A stretch of DNA of 64,000 nucleotides from G020348385 sp964538085 (GTDB lineage: Bacteria; Acidobacteriota; Aminicenantia; Aminicenantales; Aminicenantaceae), in NCBI GenBank assembly GCA_964538085.1, contig CAZIDF010000004.1, forward strand, positions 62,001-126,000, in the 5' to 3' direction. The position numbers and the translations under genes are program-made. Numbering within the stretch: position 1 is the first letter of the stretch; the number at the start of each line of letters is the position of its first letter. Of this stretch, positions 17,652 to 26,999 are shown piece by piece. The notes under the pieces were generated by a model that worked only from the letters and a program-made list of their open reading frames with translations, was not told where the DNA came from and searched no databases.

Positions 17652-18020
17652 ATGAGAAAAATGTATTCCTTGATCGCTTTGTTTTCTCTTTTGCTGATTC
17701 CTTTTCTGCTGACCGCCCAGGATGTCAACGTAACCGGAGATTGGGAAATGACCACGCAGTCTCCCCGGGGCGAAAGGACCTCGGATGTTCATTTCGCACA
17801 AGACGGCGAAAAACTGACCGTAACCATGCAGCTCATGGGTGAAGAGGCTACAGCCGAAGGGACGGTGAAAGGAAACAAAATCGAATGGTCCATTACCCGG
17901 AGCACCGAAAGAGGAGAATTTACCATTTCCTACACCGGAACCGTCGATGGCGACACTATGTCGGGTGAAGCCAAAATGGGAGATCGCGGCGCGATGGAGT
18001 GGACGGCCAAAAAGAAATAA
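17652..18020 (+). CDS. Small secreted protein of unknown function
   Basis: 122 residues. Clear signal peptide (MRKMYSLIALFSLLLIPFL, likely cut after LLTAQ). The mature part is rich in alternating beta-strand sequence: VTGDWEMTTQSPRG, KLTVTMQLMGEE, ISYTGTVDGDTMSGEAKMG. Similar secreted small beta-barrel proteins of unknown role exist, but I can name no family with certainty. A weak promoter (TTGCGT, 17 bp, TAAATT) is seen at about 17602-17630. An upstream in-frame ATG at 17640 is possible. Confidence 0.75.
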   Translation: MRKMYSLIALFSLLLIPFLLTAQDVNVTGDWEMTTQSPRGERTSDVHFAQDGEKLTVTMQLMGEEATAEGTVKGNKIEWSITRSTERGEFTISYTGTVDGDTMSGEAKMGDRGAMEWTAKKK

Positions 18021-18193
18021 TTTCAGCCTCAATTAATTTTTAAGATTCCTGTGTTTCCATAGATGGTGAAATCTGCTCGAACAGCGTACTTACACTTCCT
18101 AAAAGTCCCCCCATCGCGTAAAATAGAAAACGGAAGATTCCCCAGTCTCCTCCGTCTAAAGGGTGTACGGAGGAAACGAAGAGATGGATTTGA

Positions 18194-18769
18194 ATGGAAG
18201 AAAACCAACTTGTCGAACGGAGCAAGCAGGGAGACGAAGAAGCCTTCGGTGTCCTCGTCAAAAAATACAAAACAAAGGTGTTTAACTTGGCATACAGTTT
18301 CACAAGAGATCGAGAAACCGCTGACGACTTGGCACAGGAAGTCTTTATCAAGGTGTATTATGCGCTGGAAAATTTCAAGTTCAAATCGGGCTTCGGCACA
18401 TGGCTCTACCGTATTGCCGTCAACCACATCAATGACCACCTGCGAAAACACGCGAAGGAGAGACATGTCTCTTTAGATGCTTTGGGCAGAGAACCCTCCC
18501 AACAGGAAAACGAGATCCAAAAAAAGGAAAAAGTTCAGCAAACAGCCGACAGAAAAAAACTCCTGTATCAGGCCTTGCGATCCCTGCCTGAAAAACACCA
18601 GGTCATTTTGAGTTTGAGAGATATCCAGGGGCACTCCTACGAAGAGATCGCAGGCATTCTGAAGCTTTCCGCAGGAACGGTGGATTCACGCCTGCACAGG
18701 GCCAGAAAAATGCTCAGGAAAAAGATCGCACCTTTTTTATCTCTGGAAGGAGAAAACCATGAAATGTAA
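18194..18769 (+). CDS. ECF (sigma-24-type) RNA polymerase sigma factor
   Basis: 191 residues. Region 2 is evident from DDLAQEVFIKVYYAL and FGTWLYRIAVNHINDHLR. Region 4 is evident from the SLPEKHQVILSLRDIQG helix and SYEEIAGILKLSAGTVDSRL, joined by a charged linker. It directs RNA polymerase to stress or envelope promoters. The downstream gene encodes its likely zinc-finger anti-sigma factor and overlaps it by 11 nt, so the two are co-translated. Positioned first in an operon ending with a MacAB pump. Confidence 0.93.
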   Translation: MEENQLVERSKQGDEEAFGVLVKKYKTKVFNLAYSFTRDRETADDLAQEVFIKVYYALENFKFKSGFGTWLYRIAVNHINDHLRKHAKERHVSLDALGREPSQQENEIQKKEKVQQTADRKKLLYQALRSLPEKHQVILSLRDIQGHSYEEIAGILKLSAGTVDSRLHRARKMLRKKIAPFLSLEGENHEM

Positions 18770-19253
18770 AAGAGCTGAAACATTCCTGTCTAGGTCCCTG
18801 GATGGCCTTTTAGCCGGGGAAGAAAAGACTGCGCTCGAAAAACACCTCGAGGGATGCTCTTCTTGCAAGAAAAAAAGGGATGAATACGTTTTTATCGCCG
18901 AGACCTTGGGAAAAAAGGATTTTCCTGAAATAAATCCCTATTTTTGGGAACGCCTGCAACCTCGCCTGAAAGAAAGAAAAAAATACACCTTCTGGTCGGA
19001 ATGGAAACAATGGAGCTTGCGGGCGGTCCAATTTTCCATCATCGCTGTTTTTGCCCTTGCTCTCGGTCTGGCTCTTTTTCTTCCCCAGCCAACAGATGCC
19101 CTGAGCCAGACAGGGGATTTGCTCCTGGGCAACAATCCTCCTCTTCCTGAAACTGTAACGCTACTGGATGCGGAAACCGGAGAAAACAAAAGCATGCAGC
19201 TCATTTTTATGGCCATGGAAGAAAAACCAGATCTGAGGAGATACTTCCCATGA
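18759..19253 (+). CDS. Zinc-finger anti-sigma factor, membrane-anchored
   Basis: 164 residues. The N-terminal anti-sigma zinc-binding domain has CKRAETFLSRSLDG and LEKHLEGCSSC, giving the HxxxCxxC pattern. One membrane helix (about 89-109) follows, then a short periplasmic tail. It likely holds the preceding ECF factor inactive until an envelope signal arrives. It overlaps both neighbours (sigma gene upstream, Spy-like gene downstream by 4 nt). Confidence 0.88.
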   Translation: MKCKRAETFLSRSLDGLLAGEEKTALEKHLEGCSSCKKKRDEYVFIAETLGKKDFPEINPYFWERLQPRLKERKKYTFWSEWKQWSLRAVQFSIIAVFALALGLALFLPQPTDALSQTGDLLLGNNPPLPETVTLLDAETGENKSMQLIFMAMEEKPDLRRYFP

Positions 19254-19690
19254 AAAAAGGATATAAATTTTGGATCGTGATCTCTTTTATCATCGTTTTT
19301 GCCGCGGGTTTCGCCGCAGGCTTCATATTCAAGAACAATTTTCTCGATAAAAAACCGCAGAGGAATGAAAACAGACGGAGCAATGTCCGGTTTCCCACTT
19401 TGGACATGATGGCCGAAGAACTGGGTCTCACCGCAGAACAGCAGGAACAGCTCAAGGAAATTTTCAAGAATAACGAGGAAAGGTTAAAAGAATACCGCAG
19501 TGAAATCCACGATCATTACGGAGCCTTAAGGGCTCAGCTTAAAAAGGAAATGGACGAAGTTTTCTCTGCCGAGCAAAAAGCCAAATTCGAGGCCATGATC
19601 GAAAAATACTTTTACGAGAGAAAAAAAGAGGCGGAGGACAGAAAGAAGAGGCCAAAAAAAGAACCCGACAGCAGAGGAGAAAGAAGATGA
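19250..19690 (+). CDS. Spy/CpxP-like periplasmic protein
   Basis: 146 residues. A N-terminal membrane anchor (7-28) is followed by a helical, highly charged domain with MAEELGLTAEQQEQLKEIF and VFSAEQKAKFEAMIEKYF. This LTxxQ/L-x-x-EQ layout is that of Spy/CpxP/heavy-metal-sensor proteins that act as periplasmic chaperones or sensors. Sits between the anti-sigma factor and MacA, overlapping each by 4 nt, so it may be the signal sensor of the circuit. Confidence 0.75.
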   Translation: MKKGYKFWIVISFIIVFAAGFAAGFIFKNNFLDKKPQRNENRRSNVRFPTLDMMAEELGLTAEQQEQLKEIFKNNEERLKEYRSEIHDHYGALRAQLKKEMDEVFSAEQKAKFEAMIEKYFYERKKEAEDRKKRPKKEPDSRGERR

Positions 19691-21006
19691 ATAAAAAAGT
19701 AATCATAGGAATCGTCGTTCTGGTTGTAGCCGCAGGAATTGTTTTTGGATTTACCATTTTAAGAAGGAACAACGACGACGGGTTGCAATACGAAAAGGCC
19801 GCCATCGACAGAGGAAACGTCACGGCGCTTGTGGACACCACAGGAACCCTCAACCCCGTGACCATCGTGGATGTCGGCAGCCAGGTCTCGGGCAAAATCC
19901 TTAAGATATATGTGGACTTCAATTCCCAGGTCAAACAAGGCCAGCTGATCGCCGAAATCGATCAATCGACGTTTTTGTCCAAAGTCCAACAGAACGAAGC
20001 CAATTATCAGAGTTCCAAGGCGTCCCTTGATAAATCAAAAGTCACTGTGGACAATTCCGAAAAACAATACGAACGGGCCAAAACCCTTTTCGATAAGGAA
20101 CTGATCTCCTACGAAGAATTCGAATCCGCTGAAGTCCAATTTTACGGTGCCAAAGCGGACCTTCAATCTTCAGAGGCAAGGTTGGAACAGGCCAAAGCCC
20201 AACTGGACGCCACCAAGGTGGACCTTGAATACACCATCATCAAGTCGCCGATAGATGGAGTGGTGATCAGCCGGGACGTCAACGAAGGCCAGACAGTGGC
20301 TGCCAGCTTTCAAGCTCCTGTTCTGTTCCAGATCGCCAACGATTTGACCAAAATGCAGGTGGAATGCAGTGTGGACGAGGCCGATATCGGAAAAGTCAAG
20401 GAAGGACAAAATGTCCGGTTCACGGTAGACGCCTTCCCCTATGACAATTTTAAAGGTGTCGTCAGGCAGGTCAGATATTCCCCAGAAGTCATTCAGAACG
20501 TGGTCACCTACACCACCATTGTGGACGTGGAAAATCCAGAGATGAAGCTCAGGCCGGGAATGACAGCCACCGTGTCCATCGTGGTGGGAGAGGCTCAAAA
20601 TGCCCTCCGCGTACCCAACTCTGCCCTCCGTTTTCAGCCACCCCCTGAAGTGACGCAGGCGCTTTTCGAAGAGATGAAAAGAGAAATGCAGGCCAAAAGA
20701 GGGCAGACGGCCAATGATGGCGGGCAACAGGAAGGGAGAAGGCCCCAGGGTAACTTCCAGATGGGCCAAGGTTCCAGAGGCATGGGATCCCAGGCTCGGG
20801 ACAGGGCACGGGTTTGGATACAGGACGAAGAAGGAAAACTCCGGATGGTCTCTATCCGGACAGGAGTCACGGATAACAGCTTCACAGAAATCATAGGAGG
20901 AGATCTACAAGAAGGAACGGAAGTTATTACCGGAGGAAACGCTCAAGCCTCATCTTCGAACAGCAATTCGAGTAACTTGAGACGAGGGATGATGTTCATG
21001 AGATGA
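19687..21006 (+). CDS. macA: Periplasmic adaptor of a MacAB-type efflux pump
   Basis: 439-residue membrane-fusion protein (HlyD/RND-adaptor family). N-terminal helix 5-24, biotinyl-lipoyl half motifs around VDVGSQVSGKILKIYVDF and SPIDGVVISRDVNEGQTV, a coiled-coil hairpin of about 100 residues between, and a beta-barrel with RPGMTATVSIVVGEA. The adaptor joins MacB to TolC. An insertion rich in Gln/Gly/Arg (about residues 335-375) and a Ser/Asn-rich tail are unusual. Confidence 0.9.
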   Translation: MNKKVIIGIVVLVVAAGIVFGFTILRRNNDDGLQYEKAAIDRGNVTALVDTTGTLNPVTIVDVGSQVSGKILKIYVDFNSQVKQGQLIAEIDQSTFLSKVQQNEANYQSSKASLDKSKVTVDNSEKQYERAKTLFDKELISYEEFESAEVQFYGAKADLQSSEARLEQAKAQLDATKVDLEYTIIKSPIDGVVISRDVNEGQTVAASFQAPVLFQIANDLTKMQVECSVDEADIGKVKEGQNVRFTVDAFPYDNFKGVVRQVRYSPEVIQNVVTYTTIVDVENPEMKLRPGMTATVSIVVGEAQNALRVPNSALRFQPPPEVTQALFEEMKREMQAKRGQTANDGGQQEGRRPQGNFQMGQGSRGMGSQARDRARVWIQDEEGKLRMVSIRTGVTDNSFTEIIGGDLQEGTEVITGGNAQASSSNSNSSNLRRGMMFMR

Positions 21007-21047
21007 TCGGTCTTCACTCTCCCGTTACCGGCAAAGGATAAGTAAAA

Positions 21048-21749
21048 ATGGAAAACAACAAACTCATCCACTTGGAGAACATCGAGAGGATCTACAAAGT
21101 GGGCGAAACGCAGGTCAAAGCCCTGAAGGGAATTTCCTACGACATCCAAAAAGGGGATCTGCTGGCTATCATGGGTCCCTCCGGTTCGGGAAAGTCCACA
21201 TTGATGAACATCATCGGCTGTCTGGACCGACCTACATCTGGAGTGTATTTGCTCGAAGGCCAAGAGGTCTCCAAAATGAACAAAAGCCAGCTGGCGCACA
21301 TCCGGAACATCAGGATCGGGTTCGTCTTCCAGAATTTCAACTTGCTCGCACGAACCACCGCGCTGGAAAACACTGAACTTCCCTTGCTGTATTCCGATGT
21401 TTCCAGCAAAAAAGCTAAGGAGATGGCCATGAAATCTCTAGCCCTGGTCGGATTGGAAGGCCGGGAGTTCCACAAAACCAACCAGCTCTCAGGCGGCGAG
21501 ATGCAAAGAGTGGCCATTGCCAGAGCCCTGGTCAACAGTCCTTCTCTTCTTCTCGCAGACGAACCGACCGGAAACCTGGACACCAAAACCGGGAATGACA
21601 TTATGGCCGTTCTCAAAAAACTCAACAAGGAAAAAAACATCACGATCGTGCTGGTCACCCATGATCCAGAAGTGGCCGAAGTGGCTGAAAAAACGATCTT
21701 CCTTAGAGATGGAGAAGTCGAAAGAATCGAAACTAACGGAAAACAATAA
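21048..21749 (+). CDS. macB: MacB-type ABC transporter ATPase
   Basis: 233 residues. Walker A GPSGSGKSTLMNIIG, signature LSGGEMQRVAIARALVN, Walker B LLLADEPTGNLD and the H-loop VTHDPEVA are intact. This LolD/MacB-class subunit energises the separate permease that follows after one base. In E. coli MacB the two domains are fused; here they are split, as in most LolCDE/MacB-like systems of other phyla. Confidence 0.94.
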   Translation: MENNKLIHLENIERIYKVGETQVKALKGISYDIQKGDLLAIMGPSGSGKSTLMNIIGCLDRPTSGVYLLEGQEVSKMNKSQLAHIRNIRIGFVFQNFNLLARTTALENTELPLLYSDVSSKKAKEMAMKSLALVGLEGREFHKTNQLSGGEMQRVAIARALVNSPSLLLADEPTGNLDTKTGNDIMAVLKKLNKEKNITIVLVTHDPEVAEVAEKTIFLRDGEVERIETNGKQ

Positions 21750-21750
21750 A

Positions 21751-22968
21751 ATGAACATCGTAAAAACATCCAAAATCGCATTACGAGCCCTGAACCGGAA
21801 CAAAATGCGGTCCTTTTTAACCGCCTTGGGTATTATCATAGGGGTCGGTGCCGTGATCGCGATGGTCAGCATCGGCCAAGGCGCAAAAATGGAGGTCGAA
21901 CAGCGTTTCGAATCCATGGGCACCAACCTGCTCTTCGTGTATCCAGGGAGCCGCTCCTACAGAGGCCGGTCCGGAGGAGGGGGAACCTACACCAATCTGA
22001 AAGAAGCTGACGCCCAGGCCATCCTAGAAAACTGCGGCGCCGTGCAATATGTCTCTCCCAACGTCAATGGGCGAGCTCAAATTGTTTACCAGAACAAAAA
22101 TTGGAATACGTCCATTTATGGTGTGGGCGACAAATACCCCGAAATCCGGAATTGGGCGGTCGAAGAGGGCGTTTTCTTCAGCGATAGTCAGGTCAGGTCT
22201 GCCCAAAAAGTGGCGGTGTTGGGAAGCGAAGTCAGCCAGAATCTTTTTGAAGGAACCGATCCGCTCGGACAGGTCATCCGGGTTAACAGGATCCCCTTCC
22301 GGGTGCTTGGCGTGATGGAATCAAAGGGAGAGAGCGGCGGATTTTTCAACCGGGACGACATGATCGCTGTCCCTTACACGACAGCTCAAAAAAGACTTCT
22401 AGGGATCGAAAACATCCAGTCTATCGATGTGTCCGCCGTATCCGCCTTGCGCACTCACGAGGCTCAGAGCCAAATCGAAGAACTCTTGCGTATTCGGCAC
22501 AAGCTCGCCCCCGGTGCTGAGGATGACTTCAATATCCGTGATATGGCGGACATCGCCGAAAGCGCTTCGGAAGCCACCCAGATCCTGACCATCCTGCTTG
22601 GTGGGATCGCTTCGATCTCGCTGCTTGTGGGAGGGATCGGGATCATGAACATCATGCTGGTATCGGTGACAGAACGCATTCGGGAGATCGGCATCCGCAT
22701 GTCGGTCGGTGCGAAGGAACGGGATATTCTGCTCCAGTTTCTGACAGAGGCCATCGTGTTGAGCATTTTGGGAGGTTTTCTGGGTGTTGTCCTGGGCGTG
22801 GGGAGCTCGCGGTTGATCTCCCACTTTGCCGGGATGAAAACGCTGGTCTCCCTTGGCGCCATCGCTTTGGCCTTTATTTTTTCAGGATCAGTCGGGATTT
22901 TTTTCGGATTCTATCCGGCGCGCAAAGCGTCCAAACTGGATCCCATCGAAGCACTTAGATACGAATAA
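21751..22968 (+). CDS. MacB-type ABC transporter permease (FtsX domain)
   Basis: 405 residues from ATG 21751. N-terminal membrane helix with RSFLTALGIIIGVGAVIAMV, then a large periplasmic MacB_PCD domain (about 45-270). Three C-terminal helices of the FtsX fold include GGIGIMNIMLVSVTERIREI and end in PARKASKLDPIEALRYE. A Gly/Arg-rich loop (YRGRSGGGG) follows the first helix. Acts with MacA and TolC to expel peptides, drugs or lipids. Confidence 0.94.
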   Translation: MNIVKTSKIALRALNRNKMRSFLTALGIIIGVGAVIAMVSIGQGAKMEVEQRFESMGTNLLFVYPGSRSYRGRSGGGGTYTNLKEADAQAILENCGAVQYVSPNVNGRAQIVYQNKNWNTSIYGVGDKYPEIRNWAVEEGVFFSDSQVRSAQKVAVLGSEVSQNLFEGTDPLGQVIRVNRIPFRVLGVMESKGESGGFFNRDDMIAVPYTTAQKRLLGIENIQSIDVSAVSALRTHEAQSQIEELLRIRHKLAPGAEDDFNIRDMADIAESASEATQILTILLGGIASISLLVGGIGIMNIMLVSVTERIREIGIRMSVGAKERDILLQFLTEAIVLSILGGFLGVVLGVGSSRLISHFAGMKTLVSLGAIALAFIFSGSVGIFFGFYPARKASKLDPIEALRYE

Positions 22969-22990
22969 ATACCAATGAATACAAAATCCA

Positions 22991-23020
22991 TTGACATAAA
23001 CAGGAAAATAATGGGATATT
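22991..23020 (+). promoter_or_regulatory. Possible promoter of the TolC gene
   Basis: Consensus TTGACA (22991-22996), 18-bp spacer and GATATT (23015-23020), about 60 bp before the TolC start. The -10 is weak; the gene may also be read through from macA-macB. Confidence 0.35.
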
Positions 23021-23081
23021 GGAACACTTTCCCGATTTTTTCCGTATTAGTTTCCGTAGTTAAATGCGAGGAGGTCTTCAA

Positions 23082-24647
23082 ATGTGGAAAAAAACGCTCG
23101 GAACTCTACTGATTTTTGCCCTGTCGACTTTTTTGCCGGCCCAACAGCAAGAATCGTCTCTCAATCTCTCTCTGGAGGATTGCATCGTCAAGGCCATGAA
23201 ATATAACCTCGGTGTGGCCATCAGTGTACTGACTCCAGAGAACCGCCAATATGCCCTGGGCATAGCCAATGAAAAATTCCTGCCGTCACTCTCTTTCAGT
23301 TTCTATCTAACAGACACGCAATCAGCATCTTACTCTTTTCTCGAGGCGGCCGAAACACTCCTGCAAAAACAAAATCAATATAACATCGATATAACCCAGC
23401 AAATTCCCTTCGGGGGAAATTTCAGTCTATCCATGGACAACAGCAAGTTCGACACAAACCGAACAGGAACGACCATCAACCCCAGCTACAGGAGCACGCT
23501 TAGGTTCGATTTCACCCAGCCCCTGCTCAAGAATTTCGGTTACGACCTATCCCGAAGGGAGATTATCGTTGCGAAAAACAATCTGAACATCTCCGAAAAA
23601 GATCTACAGCGAAGTCTCCAGGACACCGTGTACAGCGTCGAAGAAGCGTATTGGGGCCTAGTCGCCAGCATCGAAAACCTCAAAGTGATGCAGCAGTCCC
23701 TGAAATTAGCCGAGGATTTCCTGGAAAGACAAAAAAGAGCGGTGGAGATCGGGACTGAAGCCCCGATCGAGATCCTGTCTGCACGATCGGAAGTGGCCAC
23801 GCGGGAAGCGGATATTTTAGCCGCCCAAGCCAATGTCAAAAACGCCGAGGACAACCTCAAGCTTATCCTCAACCTCACGGCAGAAGACCCGAATCTGGAG
23901 TTTAGCCGGATCATCCCTCAGGAAATGCCGGAGTTCGAAAAAAAAGAGATAAGCCTGGATCAAGCCTTTGCCACCGCTATCCAAAACAGGCCGGATCTGG
24001 AGTCGACACGGATAAGCCTTAAAAACAGCGAGATCAACCTGGGCTATGCCAAAAACCAGCAGCTTCCAAATCTCAGCCTCAATGCCTCCTACTGGAGTCC
24101 GGGAGTTTCCGGAACTCAAATTCTTTATGAAAGAACCCCAGAATTCCCGTTGGGGAAAAAGGTGGGAGAAGTTCCGGGTGGTATTGCGGATGCTTTCAAG
24201 GATGTGTTCGGATTCAGGTACACGAACTGGTCTGTCCGGTTGACCCTGGATCTCCCGCTGAACACGATCTTTTCCCGAGCAAGCCTGGCTCAAGCGAGGG
24301 TAGATCTGCAACAGGCAACCCTGCAGCTCCAACAGCAGGAACAGAATATCTACCTGGAAATAAAGCGGGCTGTCAGGGCCGTGGAAACCAATTACCAACG
24401 GGTCGCGGCCTACAAAGTCGCCAGAGAGCTGCGAGAACAGCAGCTGGCCGCAGAGGAGGAAAAACTCAAGGTGGGGCTGACAACTCCCTACTTCGTCCTC
24501 CAGTACCAAAGAGACCTGGCCACTGCCCAGACAACAGAGCTTCAAGCCATCATCGATTACAACCTTTCTCTGGCAGATCTGAGCCGGGCCATGGGGATCA
24601 GCCTGGAGGAAAAAAATATCTCCATGGTGGATGTGTACAATAAATAA
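23082..24647 (+). CDS. TolC family outer-membrane efflux protein
   Basis: 521 residues with signal peptide (WKKTLGTLLIFALSTFLPAQ) and two OEP repeats. Long amphipathic helices and beta segments such as SFSFYLTDTQ, RSTLRFDFTQPLLKNFG and WSVRLTLDLPLNT match the trimeric channel-tunnel fold. GAGGAGGT stands 6 nt before the ATG at 23082; six residues of an upstream frame were dropped. Likely outer-membrane exit for the MacAB pump encoded just before it. Confidence 0.92.
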   Translation: MWKKTLGTLLIFALSTFLPAQQQESSLNLSLEDCIVKAMKYNLGVAISVLTPENRQYALGIANEKFLPSLSFSFYLTDTQSASYSFLEAAETLLQKQNQYNIDITQQIPFGGNFSLSMDNSKFDTNRTGTTINPSYRSTLRFDFTQPLLKNFGYDLSRREIIVAKNNLNISEKDLQRSLQDTVYSVEEAYWGLVASIENLKVMQQSLKLAEDFLERQKRAVEIGTEAPIEILSARSEVATREADILAAQANVKNAEDNLKLILNLTAEDPNLEFSRIIPQEMPEFEKKEISLDQAFATAIQNRPDLESTRISLKNSEINLGYAKNQQLPNLSLNASYWSPGVSGTQILYERTPEFPLGKKVGEVPGGIADAFKDVFGFRYTNWSVRLTLDLPLNTIFSRASLAQARVDLQQATLQLQQQEQNIYLEIKRAVRAVETNYQRVAAYKVARELREQQLAAEEEKLKVGLTTPYFVLQYQRDLATAQTTELQAIIDYNLSLADLSRAMGISLEEKNISMVDVYNK

Positions 24648-24650
24648 TCG

Positions 24651-24678
24651 TTGAAAATTAAGAAGACAAGTTTATAAT
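24651..24678 (+). promoter_or_regulatory. Predicted promoter of the CBM9/DUF5916 gene
   Basis: TTGAAA (24651-24656), 16-bp spacer and perfect TATAAT (24673-24678). It leaves a leader of about 40 nt, in which no good SD is visible before the ATG at 24725. Confidence 0.5.
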
Positions 24679-24724
24679 ATAGTATCATTCATCCTGCTGG
24701 TTTCCAGCCCTAGATCGAATTAAC

Positions 24725-26926
24725 ATGTTGAAAAGAAAGGCAGTCTATCTCCGAATCTTCTTGATCGCCATTCCTCTGTTTTTTTTTGCCGCGCTCTCTA
24801 TCGCTGGTGACAAAGACAACGGCGGAAATTTCCGCATCATTGCCCCTCAATTTTCCTCCTCCCCGAAAATCGACGGCACACTGGAAAATCCTGTGTGGGA
24901 AGAGGGGATCGTCATCGACAGGTTCACCCAGTATGAGCCTCTAGAGGGATCCGAGCCATCGGAAAAAACGGTGGCCTATATCGGCTACGACAGCAAAAAT
25001 CTCTACATCGCTGTACGCGCTTACGATTCCGATCCAAAAGCCGTCCGCGCCTGCCTCACACAAAGAGATCAAGTGATGGGAGACGATGTGATCACCGTGT
25101 ATCTCGACACGTTTAACGATAAAAAACGCGCCTTCGTCTTCCAGGTCAATCCCTGCGGCGTACAGCAGGACGGGATCTATACCGAGAACAGGAGGCGCGG
25201 CAGAGGCGGGGGTGGGGGTGGAGGATTTCTCGGTTTCGACAGAAACTTCGATACCTTCTTCATCACCGAGGCCACCATGGATGAAAAGGGCTACACGGTG
25301 GAAATGGCCATCCCGTTCAAAAGCCTCCGCTTCCCGAACACCCCCAACCAGGTCTGGGGACTCCAGATCATGCGGAACATCCAGAGGAAAAACGAGGAGA
25401 TCTACTGGCATCCCCGGTCGCGGGATGTGAACGGTTTTCTGATCCAGACAGGGACTTTGGAGGTCCAGGGCCAGATCGAAAAAGGAAAAAATTTCGAGAT
25501 CATGCCTGTGCTAACAGGAGTGAAAGCCTTGGACAGCAAGGTCGACACGGATCCAGGCATCAACCTCAAATACGGGATCACATCCGACCTGACAGCCGAC
25601 ATCGCCATCAACCCGGACTTCAGCCAGATCGAAGCCGACATGCCCCAGATCGATGTCAACCAGAGGTATGAATTATACTACCCGGAAAAACGGCCCTTTT
25701 TCCTGGAAGGAAAGGACTTTTTCGACACGCCGTTCGAGCTCGTTTATACGCGGAACATCGTGAATCCGCTCTGGGGAACCAAGCTCACTGGGAAACTGGG
25801 AAAGCTCACTATGGGCTTTATGAGCGCTTACGATGAGACCCCCCCGGAGATCGACAATCCCTGGGAAGAGGAACCGGACATAAAAGATTACAAAGGCCTG
25901 GTGACTGTCTTCCGCCTTAAAAGGGACCTGTATTCCGAATCCCACATCGGATTTATCCTGACAGACAAAGAAATGGGATCTTCGGGGAAAAACCTCACCA
26001 ACAATTATAACAGGGTGGCTGGGTTCGACGCGCACTTCAAACTGTGGAATTACTACCAATTGTCTTTCCAGATCGTGGGATCCCAGACCAAATGGCGAGA
26101 GGACAAAACAGACATCGTCCCGGCCGTGTCCTTCAATTTCAGCCGCAGGGCCCGTCATTTGACCTTTTCACTGGATTACAACCAGATCCCGGAAGATTTT
26201 TCGGCAGCCCTGGGATTCTTCCGCCGGAAAGATATCCGTTCTCTCAGCACCCGTGTGGGATACGCCTTTCTCCCTATGAACGATTATATCGTGGACATCC
26301 GGCCTTCGTTGGAGTACAGAAGAATATATGATTTCAACGACACCCTGACCGATGAGGAGGTCCAACTGGGATTTTTCATCACCGGCTGGAGAAACTCCTT
26401 TATTTACGGAGGATATACAGTCGAGTTGGAACGATATGAGGGCATCGATTATCACAAAAAATCTTTCCGAGCAAGATTGAACTCCGATCCCTTGGCCTGG
26501 ATCAGTGGAGGTATCAATTTTTCGATCGGTGATTCCATTTACTATGAAGAAAACCCCTTTTTGGGATACAAAATATCCTATGGGGGCCAGCTAACCCTAA
26601 AGCCCCTGACAAACCTCCGCGCCCTGTACGAATTCAGCAAAGACAATTTTTACGAAAACAAAGGCGGGGAAAAGGTCTACACCGTCACCATCATCAGCCA
26701 GCGCATCTCCTACCAGCTCAGCCGGCACTTATCCGTTCGTCTGATCACGGACTACAACGATTATTACAAGGAAATTTATACTAGCTTGTTGCTCAGCTAT
26801 CAGCTCCGGCCTGGCACGGTTTTTTATTTCGGGATCGACGACAACCAGGAACGGGATGACCTGGGAATCTACAAGGTGCAGGGCCGGTTCGTTTTCGTCA
26901 AATTCTCCTACTGGTGGCGAATTTAA
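24725..26926 (+). CDS. Outer-membrane protein with CBM9-like and DUF5916 domains
   Basis: 733 residues. Signal peptide 1-28; a CBM9-like beta-sandwich (about 45-240; KIDGTLENPVWEEG, WGLQIMRNIQRKNEEIYW); then DUF5916 with INPDFSQIEADMPQIDVN and YPEKRPFFLEGKDFF. The C-terminal half is rich in alternating strands and ends in FSYWWRI, like an outer-membrane barrel. A seven-glycine run after RRRGRG (about 157-170) sits in a surface loop of the first domain. Family members are common in Bacteroidota and Acidobacteriota near carbohydrate or efflux genes, but the function is unknown. Confidence 0.8.
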   Translation: MLKRKAVYLRIFLIAIPLFFFAALSIAGDKDNGGNFRIIAPQFSSSPKIDGTLENPVWEEGIVIDRFTQYEPLEGSEPSEKTVAYIGYDSKNLYIAVRAYDSDPKAVRACLTQRDQVMGDDVITVYLDTFNDKKRAFVFQVNPCGVQQDGIYTENRRRGRGGGGGGGFLGFDRNFDTFFITEATMDEKGYTVEMAIPFKSLRFPNTPNQVWGLQIMRNIQRKNEEIYWHPRSRDVNGFLIQTGTLEVQGQIEKGKNFEIMPVLTGVKALDSKVDTDPGINLKYGITSDLTADIAINPDFSQIEADMPQIDVNQRYELYYPEKRPFFLEGKDFFDTPFELVYTRNIVNPLWGTKLTGKLGKLTMGFMSAYDETPPEIDNPWEEEPDIKDYKGLVTVFRLKRDLYSESHIGFILTDKEMGSSGKNLTNNYNRVAGFDAHFKLWNYYQLSFQIVGSQTKWREDKTDIVPAVSFNFSRRARHLTFSLDYNQIPEDFSAALGFFRRKDIRSLSTRVGYAFLPMNDYIVDIRPSLEYRRIYDFNDTLTDEEVQLGFFITGWRNSFIYGGYTVELERYEGIDYHKKSFRARLNSDPLAWISGGINFSIGDSIYYEENPFLGYKISYGGQLTLKPLTNLRALYEFSKDNFYENKGGEKVYTVTIISQRISYQLSRHLSVRLITDYNDYYKEIYTSLLLSYQLRPGTVFYFGIDDNQERDDLGIYKVQGRFVFVKFSYWWRI

Positions 26927-26999
26927 TCCAGACCATCGGCAAGTCTTATCCCGTAGACAAGTTCTTTTTTTCCCAAAAATAAGCTAGAATGAGGGACAA

